Source: Cellulomonas sp. URHE0023 (lineage in GTDB: Bacteria; Actinomycetota; Actinomycetes; Actinomycetales; Cellulomonadaceae). From it: 64,000 nt of DNA. The position numbers were made by a program, and so were the translations under genes. Below the pieces are notes generated by a model. That model did no database searches. It saw nothing but the letters and a program-made list of their open reading frames with translations, and was not told the origin of the DNA. Below, one piece after another: positions 8,658 to 17,059 of the stretch (positions are counted from its first letter, which is position 1; each line of letters begins with the position of its first letter). The stretch spans positions 248,001 through 312,000 of the forward strand of contig NZ_JIAN01000007.1 in the NCBI RefSeq assembly GCF_000688475.1, given 5' to 3'.

Positions 8658-9670
8658 CGGACCAGCTTGGGCAGCACGTCCGCCCCGAACGTCTCGATCC
8701 ACTCCCGCTGGTTGCGACCCACGTTGTGCAGGTAGATGCGGTCGAAGCCGAGGTCGACGTACTTCTGGATCTCGGCCCGGTGCACGTCGGGGTCGGCGGA
8801 GATGACCATCCGGCCGTCGAAGTCCTCGGGGCGCACGAGCTTGGCCATCTGCTCGAAGTCGAACGGTGAGCGGATGTCGGCCTTCGGGAACTTCATGCCG
8901 CCGTTCGGCCACTCGTGCATCGCGTGCACCATGGCCAGCTCGTCGGTCTCGGCCCAGGACAGGTGCAGCTGCAGCACCTTGGGCAGCGTGGCCGGGTCCT
9001 TGCCGGCCTCGCGAGCACCCTCGTCGAACTTGCCGAAGAGCCCGCTGATCTTCTCCAGCGGAGCGCCGACCGTGATCAGGCCGTCGGCCAGCCGCCCGGC
9101 GCGCTTGGCGGTGACGGGCCCGGCGGTCGCGACGAGGATCTCGGGAGCCACCTCGGGCATGGTCCACAGCCGCGTCGACTCGAGCTTGTAGAACTGGCCG
9201 GCGTGCTTGACGTCCTTGCCCGCGATCGAGGCGGTGAAGAGCTTCCTGATGAGCTCGATCGCCTCGAACATGCGGTTGATGCGCTCGGGCGCCTCGGGCC
9301 AGTAGCCCGCGACGATGTGCTCGTTGAGCGCCTCCCCGGACCCCAGGCCGAGCCAGTGCCGGCCGGGGTACATGGCCGCGAGCGTCGCGGAGGCCTGCGC
9401 CACCATCGCGGGGTGCCAGCGGAAGGTCGGCGCCGTGACGCCAGGGCCGATGTCGCCCGTCGTCCGCTCCCCCAGGGCGGTCAGCACGTTCCAGACGAAC
9501 GCCGCCTGACCCTGCGCCGGGACCCACGGCTGGTAGTGGTCCGCGGCCATCACGCCGGAGAACCCGTGGGCCTCCGCGTGCACCGACAGCGCGACCGCCT
9601 CGGTCGGGTGGAACTGCTCCAGCATCGCTGCGTACCCGACCGTGAGGCCGTCCGCGGTGACCGTCGACAT
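8654..9670 (-). CDS. F420-dependent LLM-class oxidoreductase, Glc-6-P dehydrogenase-like
   Basis: 338 aa TIM-barrel luciferase-like enzyme of the TIGR03557/FGD group. Features include [24 protein letters not shown] and [17 protein letters not shown] motifs that bind F420 and the sugar phosphate. The ATG at 9670 has AGGAG five nt upstream. Coupling with cofE (GTGA overlap) fits an enzyme that supplies or uses reduced F420. Whether it oxidises glucose 6-phosphate or another alcohol cannot be decided by eye. Confidence 0.87.
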   Translation of the reverse strand: MSTVTADGLTVGYAAMLEQFHPTEAVALSVHAEAHGFSGVMAADHYQPWVPAQGQAAFVWNVLTALGERTTGDIGPGVTAPTFRWHPAMVAQASATLAAMYPGRHWLGLGSGEALNEHIVAGYWPEAPERINRMFEAIELIRKLFTASIAGKDVKHAGQFYKLESTRLWTMPEVAPEILVATAGPVTAKRAGRLADGLITVGAPLEKISGLFGKFDEGAREAGKDPATLPKVLQLHLSWAETDELAMVHAMHEWPNGGMKFPKADIRSPFDFEQMAKLVRPEDFDGRMVISADPDVHRAEIQKYVDLGFDRIYLHNVGRNQREWIETFGADVLPKLVR

Positions 9671-9767
9671 ACACACTCCTGATCGCCTGGGACCTCGCGG
9701 TGTGCTCCGCGACGAACTCCCCGACACACCCTAACGACGCACCCGGGCGAGATGATCCCGGCCGTGG

Positions 9768-10451
9768 CTACCGGCCGTGCTCGACGACGACGCAGCACCG
9801 GTCCGGCCTGGGCTCGAGCCGCGCACGCATCCGGTCGCCACCCACCTCGTCGGCGACCGCGCCGACGAGGCAGAGGTTCGCCCGGCAGATGAGCGCGGTC
9901 TGCGCCTGCGCCAGGGCGTGGAAGGGGCAGTTGTGCAGGTGGACCTCGTTGCCGTCGCGGCGCGGCTCGTACCCCTGTGCGGCGAGCACCTCGGCCGTCG
10001 CGTCCAGCGGGTCGACGTCGCGATCGGCGCCGGCCCGGCCCGCCGCCGCACCGTGAGCCGTGAACGCGCGCTCCACGGCGTCGAGCACCGGTCCGCCGGT
10101 CTGCGCCGACTCGGCGACCGCGTCGCTGAGCAGGCGCCCGGCGAGCTCGTAGGAGCGGTCCGGCAACGAGAACGACAGCTCCCGCGCGGCACGTCGGTAG
10201 AGGGTGGCCGGTCGGCCGGCCCCGGGCCCTGTGCGGCCCGTCAGGCGGGCGTGGCTCGTGCTGAGCAGGCCGTCGGACACGAGCCGCTCGAGATGGAACC
10301 GTGCGCGATGTCGTGGGACTCCGACGCCCTCGGCGGCCTGGTCACGGCTGACCGCCGCGGGCTGTGCGACGACGAACCGGTACAGCGCGAGCCGCACCGG
10401 GTCCGCGAGCGCGCCGATGCTCTCCGCGTCGGACGACGTCTGTGCTCCCAC
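9768..10451 (-). CDS. helix-turn-helix regulator with conserved cysteines (SufR/COG2345-like)
   Basis: 227 aa from GTG at 10451. An ArsR/DeoR-like winged helix covers residues about 10-90 (ALADPVRLALYRFV; RHRARFHLERL). The C-terminal part has C175, C189, C194, C219 and C220 in HLHNCPFHAL...ICRANLC...RCC, a layout like the Fe-S ligands of SufR-type repressors. It is divergent from a ferredoxin reductase gene, with an inverted repeat between them, so Fe-S or redox control of that gene is a reasonable inference. A longer in-frame extension upstream is an artefact of high GC. Confidence 0.8.
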   Translation of the reverse strand: MGAQTSSDAESIGALADPVRLALYRFVVAQPAAVSRDQAAEGVGVPRHRARFHLERLVSDGLLSTSHARLTGRTGPGAGRPATLYRRAARELSFSLPDRSYELAGRLLSDAVAESAQTGGPVLDAVERAFTAHGAAAGRAGADRDVDPLDATAEVLAAQGYEPRRDGNEVHLHNCPFHALAQAQTALICRANLCLVGAVADEVGGDRMRARLEPRPDRCCVVVEHGR

Positions 10452-10474
10452 ACCCTTGACGGTACCGAGGCCGG

Positions 10475-10506
10475 TTTCTAAAGTGCAAGGAGATCTACGA
10501 TAGAAA
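10475..10506. promoter_or_regulatory. inverted repeat TTTCTA-N20-TAGAAA between divergent regulator and reductase
   Basis: Perfect 6-bp arms at 10475-10480 and 10501-10506, in an AT-rich island of a GC-rich gap (10452-10526). The centre lies about 35 nt from both start codons, so it may be the operator of the cysteine-containing regulator and also contain promoter elements for one or both genes. No experimental consensus is known to me. Confidence 0.45.
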
Positions 10507-10526
10507 ACAGCGACCCGGAGGTCGTC

Positions 10527-11732
10527 ATGGCTGGAACCGTCGTCATCGGAGCCGGGCTCGCCGCGGCGCACGTCGTCGCCACTCTGCGCGAGGAGGGAGA
10601 CACCGCACCGATCACCCTCGTGGGTGACGAGGTCGACCGCCCCTACGAGCGGCCTCCGCTGTCCAAGGGGTACCTCCAGGGCAGCGCCTCGCGCGAGTCG
10701 GTGTTCGTGCACGCGCCCGACTGGTACGTCACCCACGACGTCACCACCCGGTTCGGCACCACCGCCACCCGGATCGACCGCTCCGCGCGCACCGTCGCCC
10801 TGTCGGACGGCACCACGCTCGGGTACGACCACCTGGTGCTCACCACCGGGTCGAGCCCCCGGGTCCTCGACGTCCCCGGCTCCTCGCTGCGCGGGGTCCA
10901 CACGCTCCGCCGCCTGTCGGACAGCGACGACCTGCGCGACGAGCTCGCCCGGCCCCAACGTCTGGTCGTGGCCGGCGGCGGATGGATCGGCCTCGAGGTC
11001 GCCGCCGCAGCGCGGCTCGCCGGACTGACCGTCACCGTGCTCGAGTTCGCCGCGCAGCCCTTGCTCCGGGTGCTCGGACCGGAGGTGGCGGCAGTCTTCG
11101 CCGAGCTGCATCGAGCCCACGGCGTCGATCTGCGCACCGGTGTCGGAGTCGACGGCTTCGAAGGTTCGGCCGGGCGCGTCACCGGCGTCCGGGTCGGCGG
11201 GGAGGTCGTTCCTGCCGACATCGTGCTCGTCGGTGTCGGTGCAGCACCCAACGTCGAGCTCGCAGCTGCTGCGGGTCTCGCGGCGGACTCCCGGGGGGTC
11301 CTGGTGGACGCGCACCTGCGTACCGCCGACCCAGCCGTTCTCGCGGCGGGCGACGTCGCGAACGCCCACAACACGTCCCTGGGCCACAGCCTGCGCGTCG
11401 AGCACTGGGACAACGCGATCCGGCAGGGCGCCCTTGCAGCACGGTCGATCCTGGGCCGCGGCGACGAGTACGACTGGCAGCCGTACTTCTACACCGACCA
11501 GTACGACCTCGGCATGGAGTACGTCGGGTACGCCGACTCGGACGACCCGGTCGTCCTGCGTGGCGACCCCGCGAGCGGGGAGTTCCTCGCCTTCTGGCTG
11601 CGCGACGAGCGGGTACGCGCGGCGATGAACGTCAACATCTGGGACGTCAACGACCGGCTGCGCGAGCTCATCGGCCGCCGAGTGGACCCGGCGCGGCTGT
11701 CGAGCCAGGACGTTCCACTGGAGGATCTCTAG
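10527..11732 (+). CDS. NAD(P)/FAD-dependent ferredoxin/rubredoxin reductase
   Basis: 401 aa. FAD-binding VVIGAGLAAAH at the N-terminus, RPPLSKGYL substrate-side motif, NAD-binding VVAGGGWIGLEVAA at about 150, and the second FAD motif VLAAGDVA at about 270, in the order seen in putidaredoxin-reductase-like flavoproteins. A GGAGGTC precedes the ATG. It would pass electrons from NAD(P)H to a ferredoxin; no ferredoxin or P450 gene lies beside it. The 3' end overlaps the convergent peptidase gene by 4 nt. Confidence 0.9.
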   Translation: MAGTVVIGAGLAAAHVVATLREEGDTAPITLVGDEVDRPYERPPLSKGYLQGSASRESVFVHAPDWYVTHDVTTRFGTTATRIDRSARTVALSDGTTLGYDHLVLTTGSSPRVLDVPGSSLRGVHTLRRLSDSDDLRDELARPQRLVVAGGGWIGLEVAAAARLAGLTVTVLEFAAQPLLRVLGPEVAAVFAELHRAHGVDLRTGVGVDGFEGSAGRVTGVRVGGEVVPADIVLVGVGAAPNVELAAAAGLAADSRGVLVDAHLRTADPAVLAAGDVANAHNTSLGHSLRVEHWDNAIRQGALAARSILGRGDEYDWQPYFYTDQYDLGMEYVGYADSDDPVVLRGDPASGEFLAFWLRDERVRAAMNVNIWDVNDRLRELIGRRVDPARLSSQDVPLEDL

Positions 11733-13030
11733 CCTGCGCCCCAGGGCGGCAAGTCCTTCTGGAGCAGCCACGGGTCCAGCAGCGCCGCCACGGGCCGATC
11801 GGACTCGAGCTCCGCGCAGACGACGAACTCCTTGGTGCTCACGGTGCCGTGCCGGTACCGCGCCGTCCAGGTGCGCACGAGCCGGAAGAACGTCTCGTCC
11901 CCGAGCGAGGTCCGCAACGCATGCAGCGCCAGGGCGCCACGCTTGTACAACCGGTCGTCGAACATCGCGTCCGGCCCGGGGTCCCCGATGACGAGGTCCT
12001 GAGGAAGCCCGGCGAGCCGAGTGTGCGCCGCGCGAGCCTGCTCCTGGGCAGTCCGACCGCCCGAGGCCTCGGACCAGAGCCACTCGGCGTAGCACGCGAA
12101 GCCCTCGTGCAGCCAGATGTCCCGCCAGAGACCCACGGTCAGGCTGTTGCCGAACCACTGGTGCGCGAGCTCGTGCGCCACGAGCCGCTCCGACCCTCGC
12201 CGGCCGTCCATGTGGTTGGCACCGAAGACCGACAGGCCCTGGGCCTCGAGCGGGATCTCCAGGTCGTCGTCCGTGACCACCACGGTGTACGCGGCGAACG
12301 GGTACGGCCCGAAGAGCTCCTCGAAGAGCGCGATCATCTCGGTCTGCCGTCCGAGGTCGTGCTCGGCGGCCTCCCGAAGCCGGGCCGGCACGAGGACCTC
12401 CTCGCGCGGACCGGTCGGGACCCGCAGGTAACGCCCGATCTGAAGGGTCGCCAGGTACGGCGCCATCGGCTCGGTCTGCTCGTACTCCCACCGCACGCGC
12501 CCCGCACGGGGCGAGCGCGACACCAGCCGCCCGTTCGCGACGACCTCGTACCCGGCCTCGACCGTCACCGTGAACCGGTAGGCCGCCTTGTCCGCGGGGC
12601 TGTCGTGGCAGGGGAACCAGCTCGGCGCGCCGTCCGGCTGACCCGCGACGATCACCCCGTCGGTGAGCTCCTCCCAGCCGACCTCGCCCCACGGCCCGCG
12701 AACGGGTGCCGGCTGTCCGGAGTACCGCACGTCGATGACGAGCTGAGTCCCGGCTGCCATCTCGTGCTTGAGCTTCAGCACGAGCAGACCGCCGCGGTGC
12801 GTCCAGCGGTCGGGGCGCGACCCGTCGACGAGGACCTGGGTCACCCGCAGCCGGTGCTGCAGCTCGAGCGACACGCGGACCGTCGCGCGGACGGCGGTGG
12901 CGTAGACCTGGGCGCGACCCTCGAGCCGGTTGGTCGCCACCCGGTAGTCGAGCTCGAGCTCGTAGCGGTCGACGTCGAGGTCGCCGTCGGGGCGCCCGGG
13001 CAGGTACGGGTCTGCGGCGGGTGCCGTCAC
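11729..13030 (-). CDS. M1-family zinc aminopeptidase, compact form
   Basis: 433 aa, about half the length of PepN. The zinc site is complete: HELAH at 286-290 and E309 in LHEGF, with a Tyr in the LYKRG segment for transition-state binding. The usual exopeptidase motif GAMEN is replaced by LEAQGLS around 261-267, as in some other actinobacterial M1 enzymes. No signal peptide or membrane helix is evident. The GTG start overlaps the stop of the upstream Pls-type synthetase gene (GTGA, 13027-13030), so the two are translationally coupled. A role in trimming or degrading the synthetase product is an inference. Confidence 0.9.
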   Translation of the reverse strand: MTAPAADPYLPGRPDGDLDVDRYELELDYRVATNRLEGRAQVYATAVRATVRVSLELQHRLRVTQVLVDGSRPDRWTHRGGLLVLKLKHEMAAGTQLVIDVRYSGQPAPVRGPWGEVGWEELTDGVIVAGQPDGAPSWFPCHDSPADKAAYRFTVTVEAGYEVVANGRLVSRSPRAGRVRWEYEQTEPMAPYLATLQIGRYLRVPTGPREEVLVPARLREAAEHDLGRQTEMIALFEELFGPYPFAAYTVVVTDDDLEIPLEAQGLSVFGANHMDGRRGSERLVAHELAHQWFGNSLTVGLWRDIWLHEGFACYAEWLWSEASGGRTAQEQARAAHTRLAGLPQDLVIGDPGPDAMFDDRLYKRGALALHALRTSLGDETFFRLVRTWTARYRHGTVSTKEFVVCAELESDRPVAALLDPWLLQKDLPPWGAG

Positions 13031-16000
13031 GCGGGCACCGGTGCGACGGGGTTGCCGGTCCAGAGCGAGCCGGCCGGGATCGCGTCCCCGCGAAGCACCA
13101 GCGACGCAGGTCCGACGCTCGCGCCGTCGTCGATGGAGGCCGCCGGCAGCACCACGCCGTGCGGTCCGAGACTCGCCCCGTGCCCGAGCACCACGGTGTC
13201 CATGCTCATCACCCGATCATGGAACAGGTGGGTCTGCAGGACGCAGCCGCGATTGACCGTGGACGCGTCCCCGAGCGTGACCAGGTCGGCCTCGGGCAGC
13301 CAGTACGTCTCGCACCAGACGCCGCGGCCGATCCGGGCTCCCAGGGTCCGCATCCAGACGGTGAGCGCGGGCGAGCCGACCGTGGCCGGCCCCAGCCATG
13401 GAACGGCGACCGACTCGAGGAACGTGTCCGCGAGCTCGTTGCGCCAGATGAACGAGCTCCACAGCGGGTGGTCTCCGGCACGGAGCCTCCCGACGAGGAG
13501 CCACTTGGCCGCGGTGGCCAGCGCGCACGCGACGGCCGCGGCACCGAGCACGACCAGCCACGAGACCGCCGCAGCGCCCGCGAGTCCCCACGACCCGACC
13601 GCCGCCTGCAGGAGCAGCAGGACGAGCACCCCGAGCCCGAACGTGCAGATGACGGGCACGATCCGGCAGAGCTCGACGACCGCCCGCGCCACGCGCAGGT
13701 GCGTCGGCGGTTCGAACGTGCGCGAGTCATCGCCTTCTCCCGCGACACGCCGCAGCCTGACGGGCGGTGAGCCGAGCCACGACGTGCCGGCGCGCGCTCG
13801 CTCCGGCGTCGCCGACAGGACGGCGACCAGCCCTCGCTTGGGAACGGCACGCCCGGGGGCGATCATCCCCGAGTTGCCCAGGAACGCACGCTTGCCCACC
13901 TTGCTCCGCTCGACACGCAACCAGCCGCGGCCCAGCTCGTAGGACCCGATCAGGGTGTCGTCGGCAAGGAACGCCCCGTCGCCGACGCTGGTCAGGGACG
14001 GGATCATGAGCGCAGTCGACGCCTCGACGTCCTTGCCGATGTCGGCACCGAGCGCGCGGAGCCAGAGCGGCGTCGCAGTGCTCGAGTACAGCGGGAAGAG
14101 GGTCGTGCGCGCGTCGTCCATGAGGCGTTGCGTGGCCCAGACCTGCCACCCGTGCCGGCTGCGCACCGCGTGGTACCCCTCGCGGAGCCCGATACCGAGC
14201 AGGCGCACGGAGACGAGCGTGACCACCAGGAGGACGAGTCCCATGGTCAGAGCACCCAGAGGCACGGCCCGCAGGGCGTCGCCGACCGCCTCGCGCCAGC
14301 TCTGCGAGTCCCTGACCGAGTACCCGACGACCAGCAGCCCGCACAGCGCGGCGACCACCGGAAGCGCGGCGAGCACCGAGGCCGTGACCCCGTAGACCGC
14401 GACCCACCGACGCCCGCGGGGGGCACGCTCGGCGGGCCACTGCCCCGGCGCCGGCCCGTCGAACACGGCCGGCGAACCCGTCCACAGCTCGCCAGGCGGT
14501 ACGGACTGCAGCACTGCCGAGCCTGGTGCGATCTCGGCACCCTGGCCGATCCGGGTCCCCGGTCCGAGGGTGGACCGGGTGCCGACGGTCGCGCGCTTGT
14601 CGATCCGGATCCGGCCGACCTTGAGGATGTCGCCGTCGAGCCAGTGCCCGCGCAGGTCCACCTCGGGCTCGACCGAGCAGCCGTTGCCGAGCCGCAGCAT
14701 GCCCGTGACCGGTGGGGGCGTGTGCAGGTCGACGTCCTTGCCGACCGTCGCGCCCAGGGCACGCGCGTACGCCGCGGTCCACGGGGCGCAGGAGAGGTTC
14801 TCGGAACCGGCGGCGGCTGCCCACGACTCGGTGAACCAGATCCGCAGGTGGACCGAGCCTCCACGGGCGTACCAGCCCGGGCGGAGGTCACGGAGCAGAG
14901 CGCGGGCGAGAAGGACCGTGGTGCCCATCCGACCGAGCGGGCTGATGAGGACGAGCCAGCCCAGCGCGACCCACCACCAGACTCCGGCCACGACGGGAAC
15001 CCAGGTGGCGCCCGTCGTCGCACGCAGGACCGCGTCCGCTGCCAGCAGCCACGTCAGCCAGCGCAGACCGACCAGCAGCGACAGCGGGAAGGCGAGCAGG
15101 GTCTGGAGGACCTGGGTCCGCAGCGGGGTCGGGCGCACGATGCGCCGGTCCACCGCGCTCACCGGCTCGAACTCGTCCAGGGTCCGGGCGAGGTCGCCGA
15201 TGCGCGGGTTCTCGTAGACGTCCGCGACGGTGACCGTCGGGAACCTCTCCCGCAGTGCCGAGACGAGCTGTGCGGCGACGAGGCTGCCGCCGCCCGAGTC
15301 GAAGAAGTCGTCCCGCGGACCCGAGACGGCGACCCCGAGCGCTGCCGTCCAACGCTGAGCGACCCACTGGGCGGTCTCCGAGAGGCCCACCGCGGGCGGC
15401 GCGTCCGCGTCGGCGTCCGCGAGCGGCCAGGGCAGGGCGTCGCGGTCGACCTTGCCGGACCCCCGCGTCGGGATCTGCTCCACGGGTGCGAGCAGCGGCA
15501 CGAGCGCCGCGGGCAGGGTGCCGCGCAGGGCATCGCGGCACGCGGGCAGGTCGATGTCGACGCCCTGCTCCGCGACGAGGTAGCCGACGAGGACGGCCGT
15601 GCCGGCCGGCGTCCGACGTACCGCGGCCGCCGCGCTCGCGACCCCGGGCAGTGCCAGCAGCGCGGCATCCACCTCACCGAGCTCGATGCGTCGCCCACCC
15701 ACCTTGACCTGGTCGTCGGCGCGCCCCTGGAACAGCAACCCTTCGGCCTCGAACCGGACCAGGTCGCCGCTGCGGTACGCGCGCTCCCAGCCGAGCGTCT
15801 CCACACCCGCGTACTTCTCGGCGTCCTTCGCCTCGTCGAGGTACCGGGCCAGTCCGACGCCGCCGATGATCAGCTCGCCGACCTCGCCCTCGGCGACGTG
15901 CATGCCGTCCGGTCCGACGACCGCCAGATCCCACCCGTCGAGCGCGTGCCCGATCCGGACAGGTCCGTCACCGGTGAGCAGCGCGCCGCACGCGACGACC

Positions 16001-16875
16001 GTGGCCTCGGTCGGGCCGTACGTGTTCCAGACCTCGCGCCCCTCACCGACGAGCCGGGCCGCCAGCTCCGGAGGGCACGCCTCGCCGCCGAAGATGAGCA
16101 GCCGGACCCCTGCCAGCACCTCGGGTCTCCACAGGCCCGCCAGGGTCGGGACCGTGGAGATCACCGTGATCCGCTGCGCGACGAGCCACGGGCCGAGGTC
16201 CATGCCGGTGCGGACGAGGGCGCGCGGTGCGGGGACCAGGCACGCGCCGTGAGCCCAGGCGAGCCACATCTCCTCGCAGCTCGCGTCGAAGGCCACCGAC
16301 AGGCCGGCCAGCACCCGGTCACCGGGACCGAGCGGGGCGTGCTGCAGGAACAGGCGCGCCTCGGCGTCGACGAACGCCGCGGCCGACCGGTGCGTGACCG
16401 CGACGCCCTTGGGTGCGCCCGTGGAGCCGGACGTGAAGATGATCCACGCGTCGTCGGTGGTGCTCGGGGGCCGGGGAGCCGCGGACCGCCTGGTGAGCAC
16501 CGCCAGGTCGCCCTCGGTCAGCACCCGCGCGACGCCCGCCTCGCCGAAGACCGCCCGAGCGCGCTCGTCCGGGTCGTCCACGTCCACCGGGACGTATGCG
16601 GCGCCGGCCGCGAGGATGCCCAGGATCGCCGTGTAGAGCTCGGCCGTGCCCGACGGGACGCGCACTCCCACGCGGTCCCCTGGCCCGATGCCGACCGCCG
16701 CCAGCCCGTGTGCGGCCACCTGCACGGCGTCCCAGAGCTCACGGTAGGTGAGGCTCACGCTGCCGTCGTCGAGCGCGGGGCTGTCGGCGTGCGCGTCGAC
16801 CGTGGCACGCAGCACGTCGAGCAGGGTGCGGGGGTCGGCGGCCAGCCCGGACCGGAGGAACCCCTCGGTCGTCAT
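13027..16875 (-). CDS. Pls/PosA-family NRPS-like poly(amino acid) synthetase, predicted lysine-activating
   Basis: 1282 aa from ATG 16875 (16905 is an alternative). Residues 15-490 form an adenylation domain: FTSGSTGAPKG at 147-157, YGPTEA at 286-291, RGSGK with K475. A carrier domain follows (DFFDSGGGSL, Ser531 for phosphopantetheine), then alternating pairs of membrane helices and left-handed beta-helix-like blocks to the C-terminus. There is no condensation or thioesterase domain. This is the layout of epsilon-poly-lysine synthetase and relatives. Aligning with GrsA by eye gives pocket residues D197 A198 E201 S240 I261 G263 T285 V293 V294, very close to a lysine code. The gene overlaps the M1 peptidase gene downstream. 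Confidence 0.88.
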   Translation of the reverse strand: MTTEGFLRSGLAADPRTLLDVLRATVDAHADSPALDDGSVSLTYRELWDAVQVAAHGLAAVGIGPGDRVGVRVPSGTAELYTAILGILAAGAAYVPVDVDDPDERARAVFGEAGVARVLTEGDLAVLTRRSAAPRPPSTTDDAWIIFTSGSTGAPKGVAVTHRSAAAFVDAEARLFLQHAPLGPGDRVLAGLSVAFDASCEEMWLAWAHGACLVPAPRALVRTGMDLGPWLVAQRITVISTVPTLAGLWRPEVLAGVRLLIFGGEACPPELAARLVGEGREVWNTYGPTEATVVACGALLTGDGPVRIGHALDGWDLAVVGPDGMHVAEGEVGELIIGGVGLARYLDEAKDAEKYAGVETLGWERAYRSGDLVRFEAEGLLFQGRADDQVKVGGRRIELGEVDAALLALPGVASAAAAVRRTPAGTAVLVGYLVAEQGVDIDLPACRDALRGTLPAALVPLLAPVEQIPTRGSGKVDRDALPWPLADADADAPPAVGLSETAQWVAQRWTAALGVAVSGPRDDFFDSGGGSLVAAQLVSALRERFPTVTVADVYENPRIGDLARTLDEFEPVSAVDRRIVRPTPLRTQVLQTLLAFPLSLLVGLRWLTWLLAADAVLRATTGATWVPVVAGVWWWVALGWLVLISPLGRMGTTVLLARALLRDLRPGWYARGGSVHLRIWFTESWAAAAGSENLSCAPWTAAYARALGATVGKDVDLHTPPPVTGMLRLGNGCSVEPEVDLRGHWLDGDILKVGRIRIDKRATVGTRSTLGPGTRIGQGAEIAPGSAVLQSVPPGELWTGSPAVFDGPAPGQWPAERAPRGRRWVAVYGVTASVLAALPVVAALCGLLVVGYSVRDSQSWREAVGDALRAVPLGALTMGLVLLVVTLVSVRLLGIGLREGYHAVRSRHGWQVWATQRLMDDARTTLFPLYSSTATPLWLRALGADIGKDVEASTALMIPSLTSVGDGAFLADDTLIGSYELGRGWLRVERSKVGKRAFLGNSGMIAPGRAVPKRGLVAVLSATPERARAGTSWLGSPPVRLRRVAGEGDDSRTFEPPTHLRVARAVVELCRIVPVICTFGLGVLVLLLLQAAVGSWGLAGAAAVSWLVVLGAAAVACALATAAKWLLVGRLRAGDHPLWSSFIWRNELADTFLESVAVPWLGPATVGSPALTVWMRTLGARIGRGVWCETYWLPEADLVTLGDASTVNRGCVLQTHLFHDRVMSMDTVVLGHGASLGPHGVVLPAASIDDGASVGPASLVLRGDAIPAGSLWTGNPVAPVPA

Positions 16876-17059
16876 CGCCACCCCGTGTCTTCCTCGCGCG
16901 TGCATGTCCCCCGATCATGGACCCCACGACCCGGCGAAGCGCGATAATGCCATCCACCTGCGACATCGGCGTCGTCGTTCATCCACTGGTCACCGAGCGT
17001 TCACGCACCCCGATGGACGCGGAACCGCCGTGGCCCGGGATCTGGGAAGATATGGCCCC

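Noticed and set aside
10452-12692. N-terminal extension of the cysteine-containing regulator
   Set aside because: The open frame continues antisense to the reductase and peptidase genes, but the extension has no conserved sequence and the HTH domain begins at the internal GTG.
14128-16947. Long open frame (939 codons) antisense to the Pls-type synthetase
   Set aside because: Composition is Arg/Gly/Ala-rich with no domain; it mirrors the codon pattern of the real gene on the other strand.
16876-17059. T-box leader for valS
   Set aside because: No T-box sequence or terminator/antiterminator pair is visible in the 184-bp gap.
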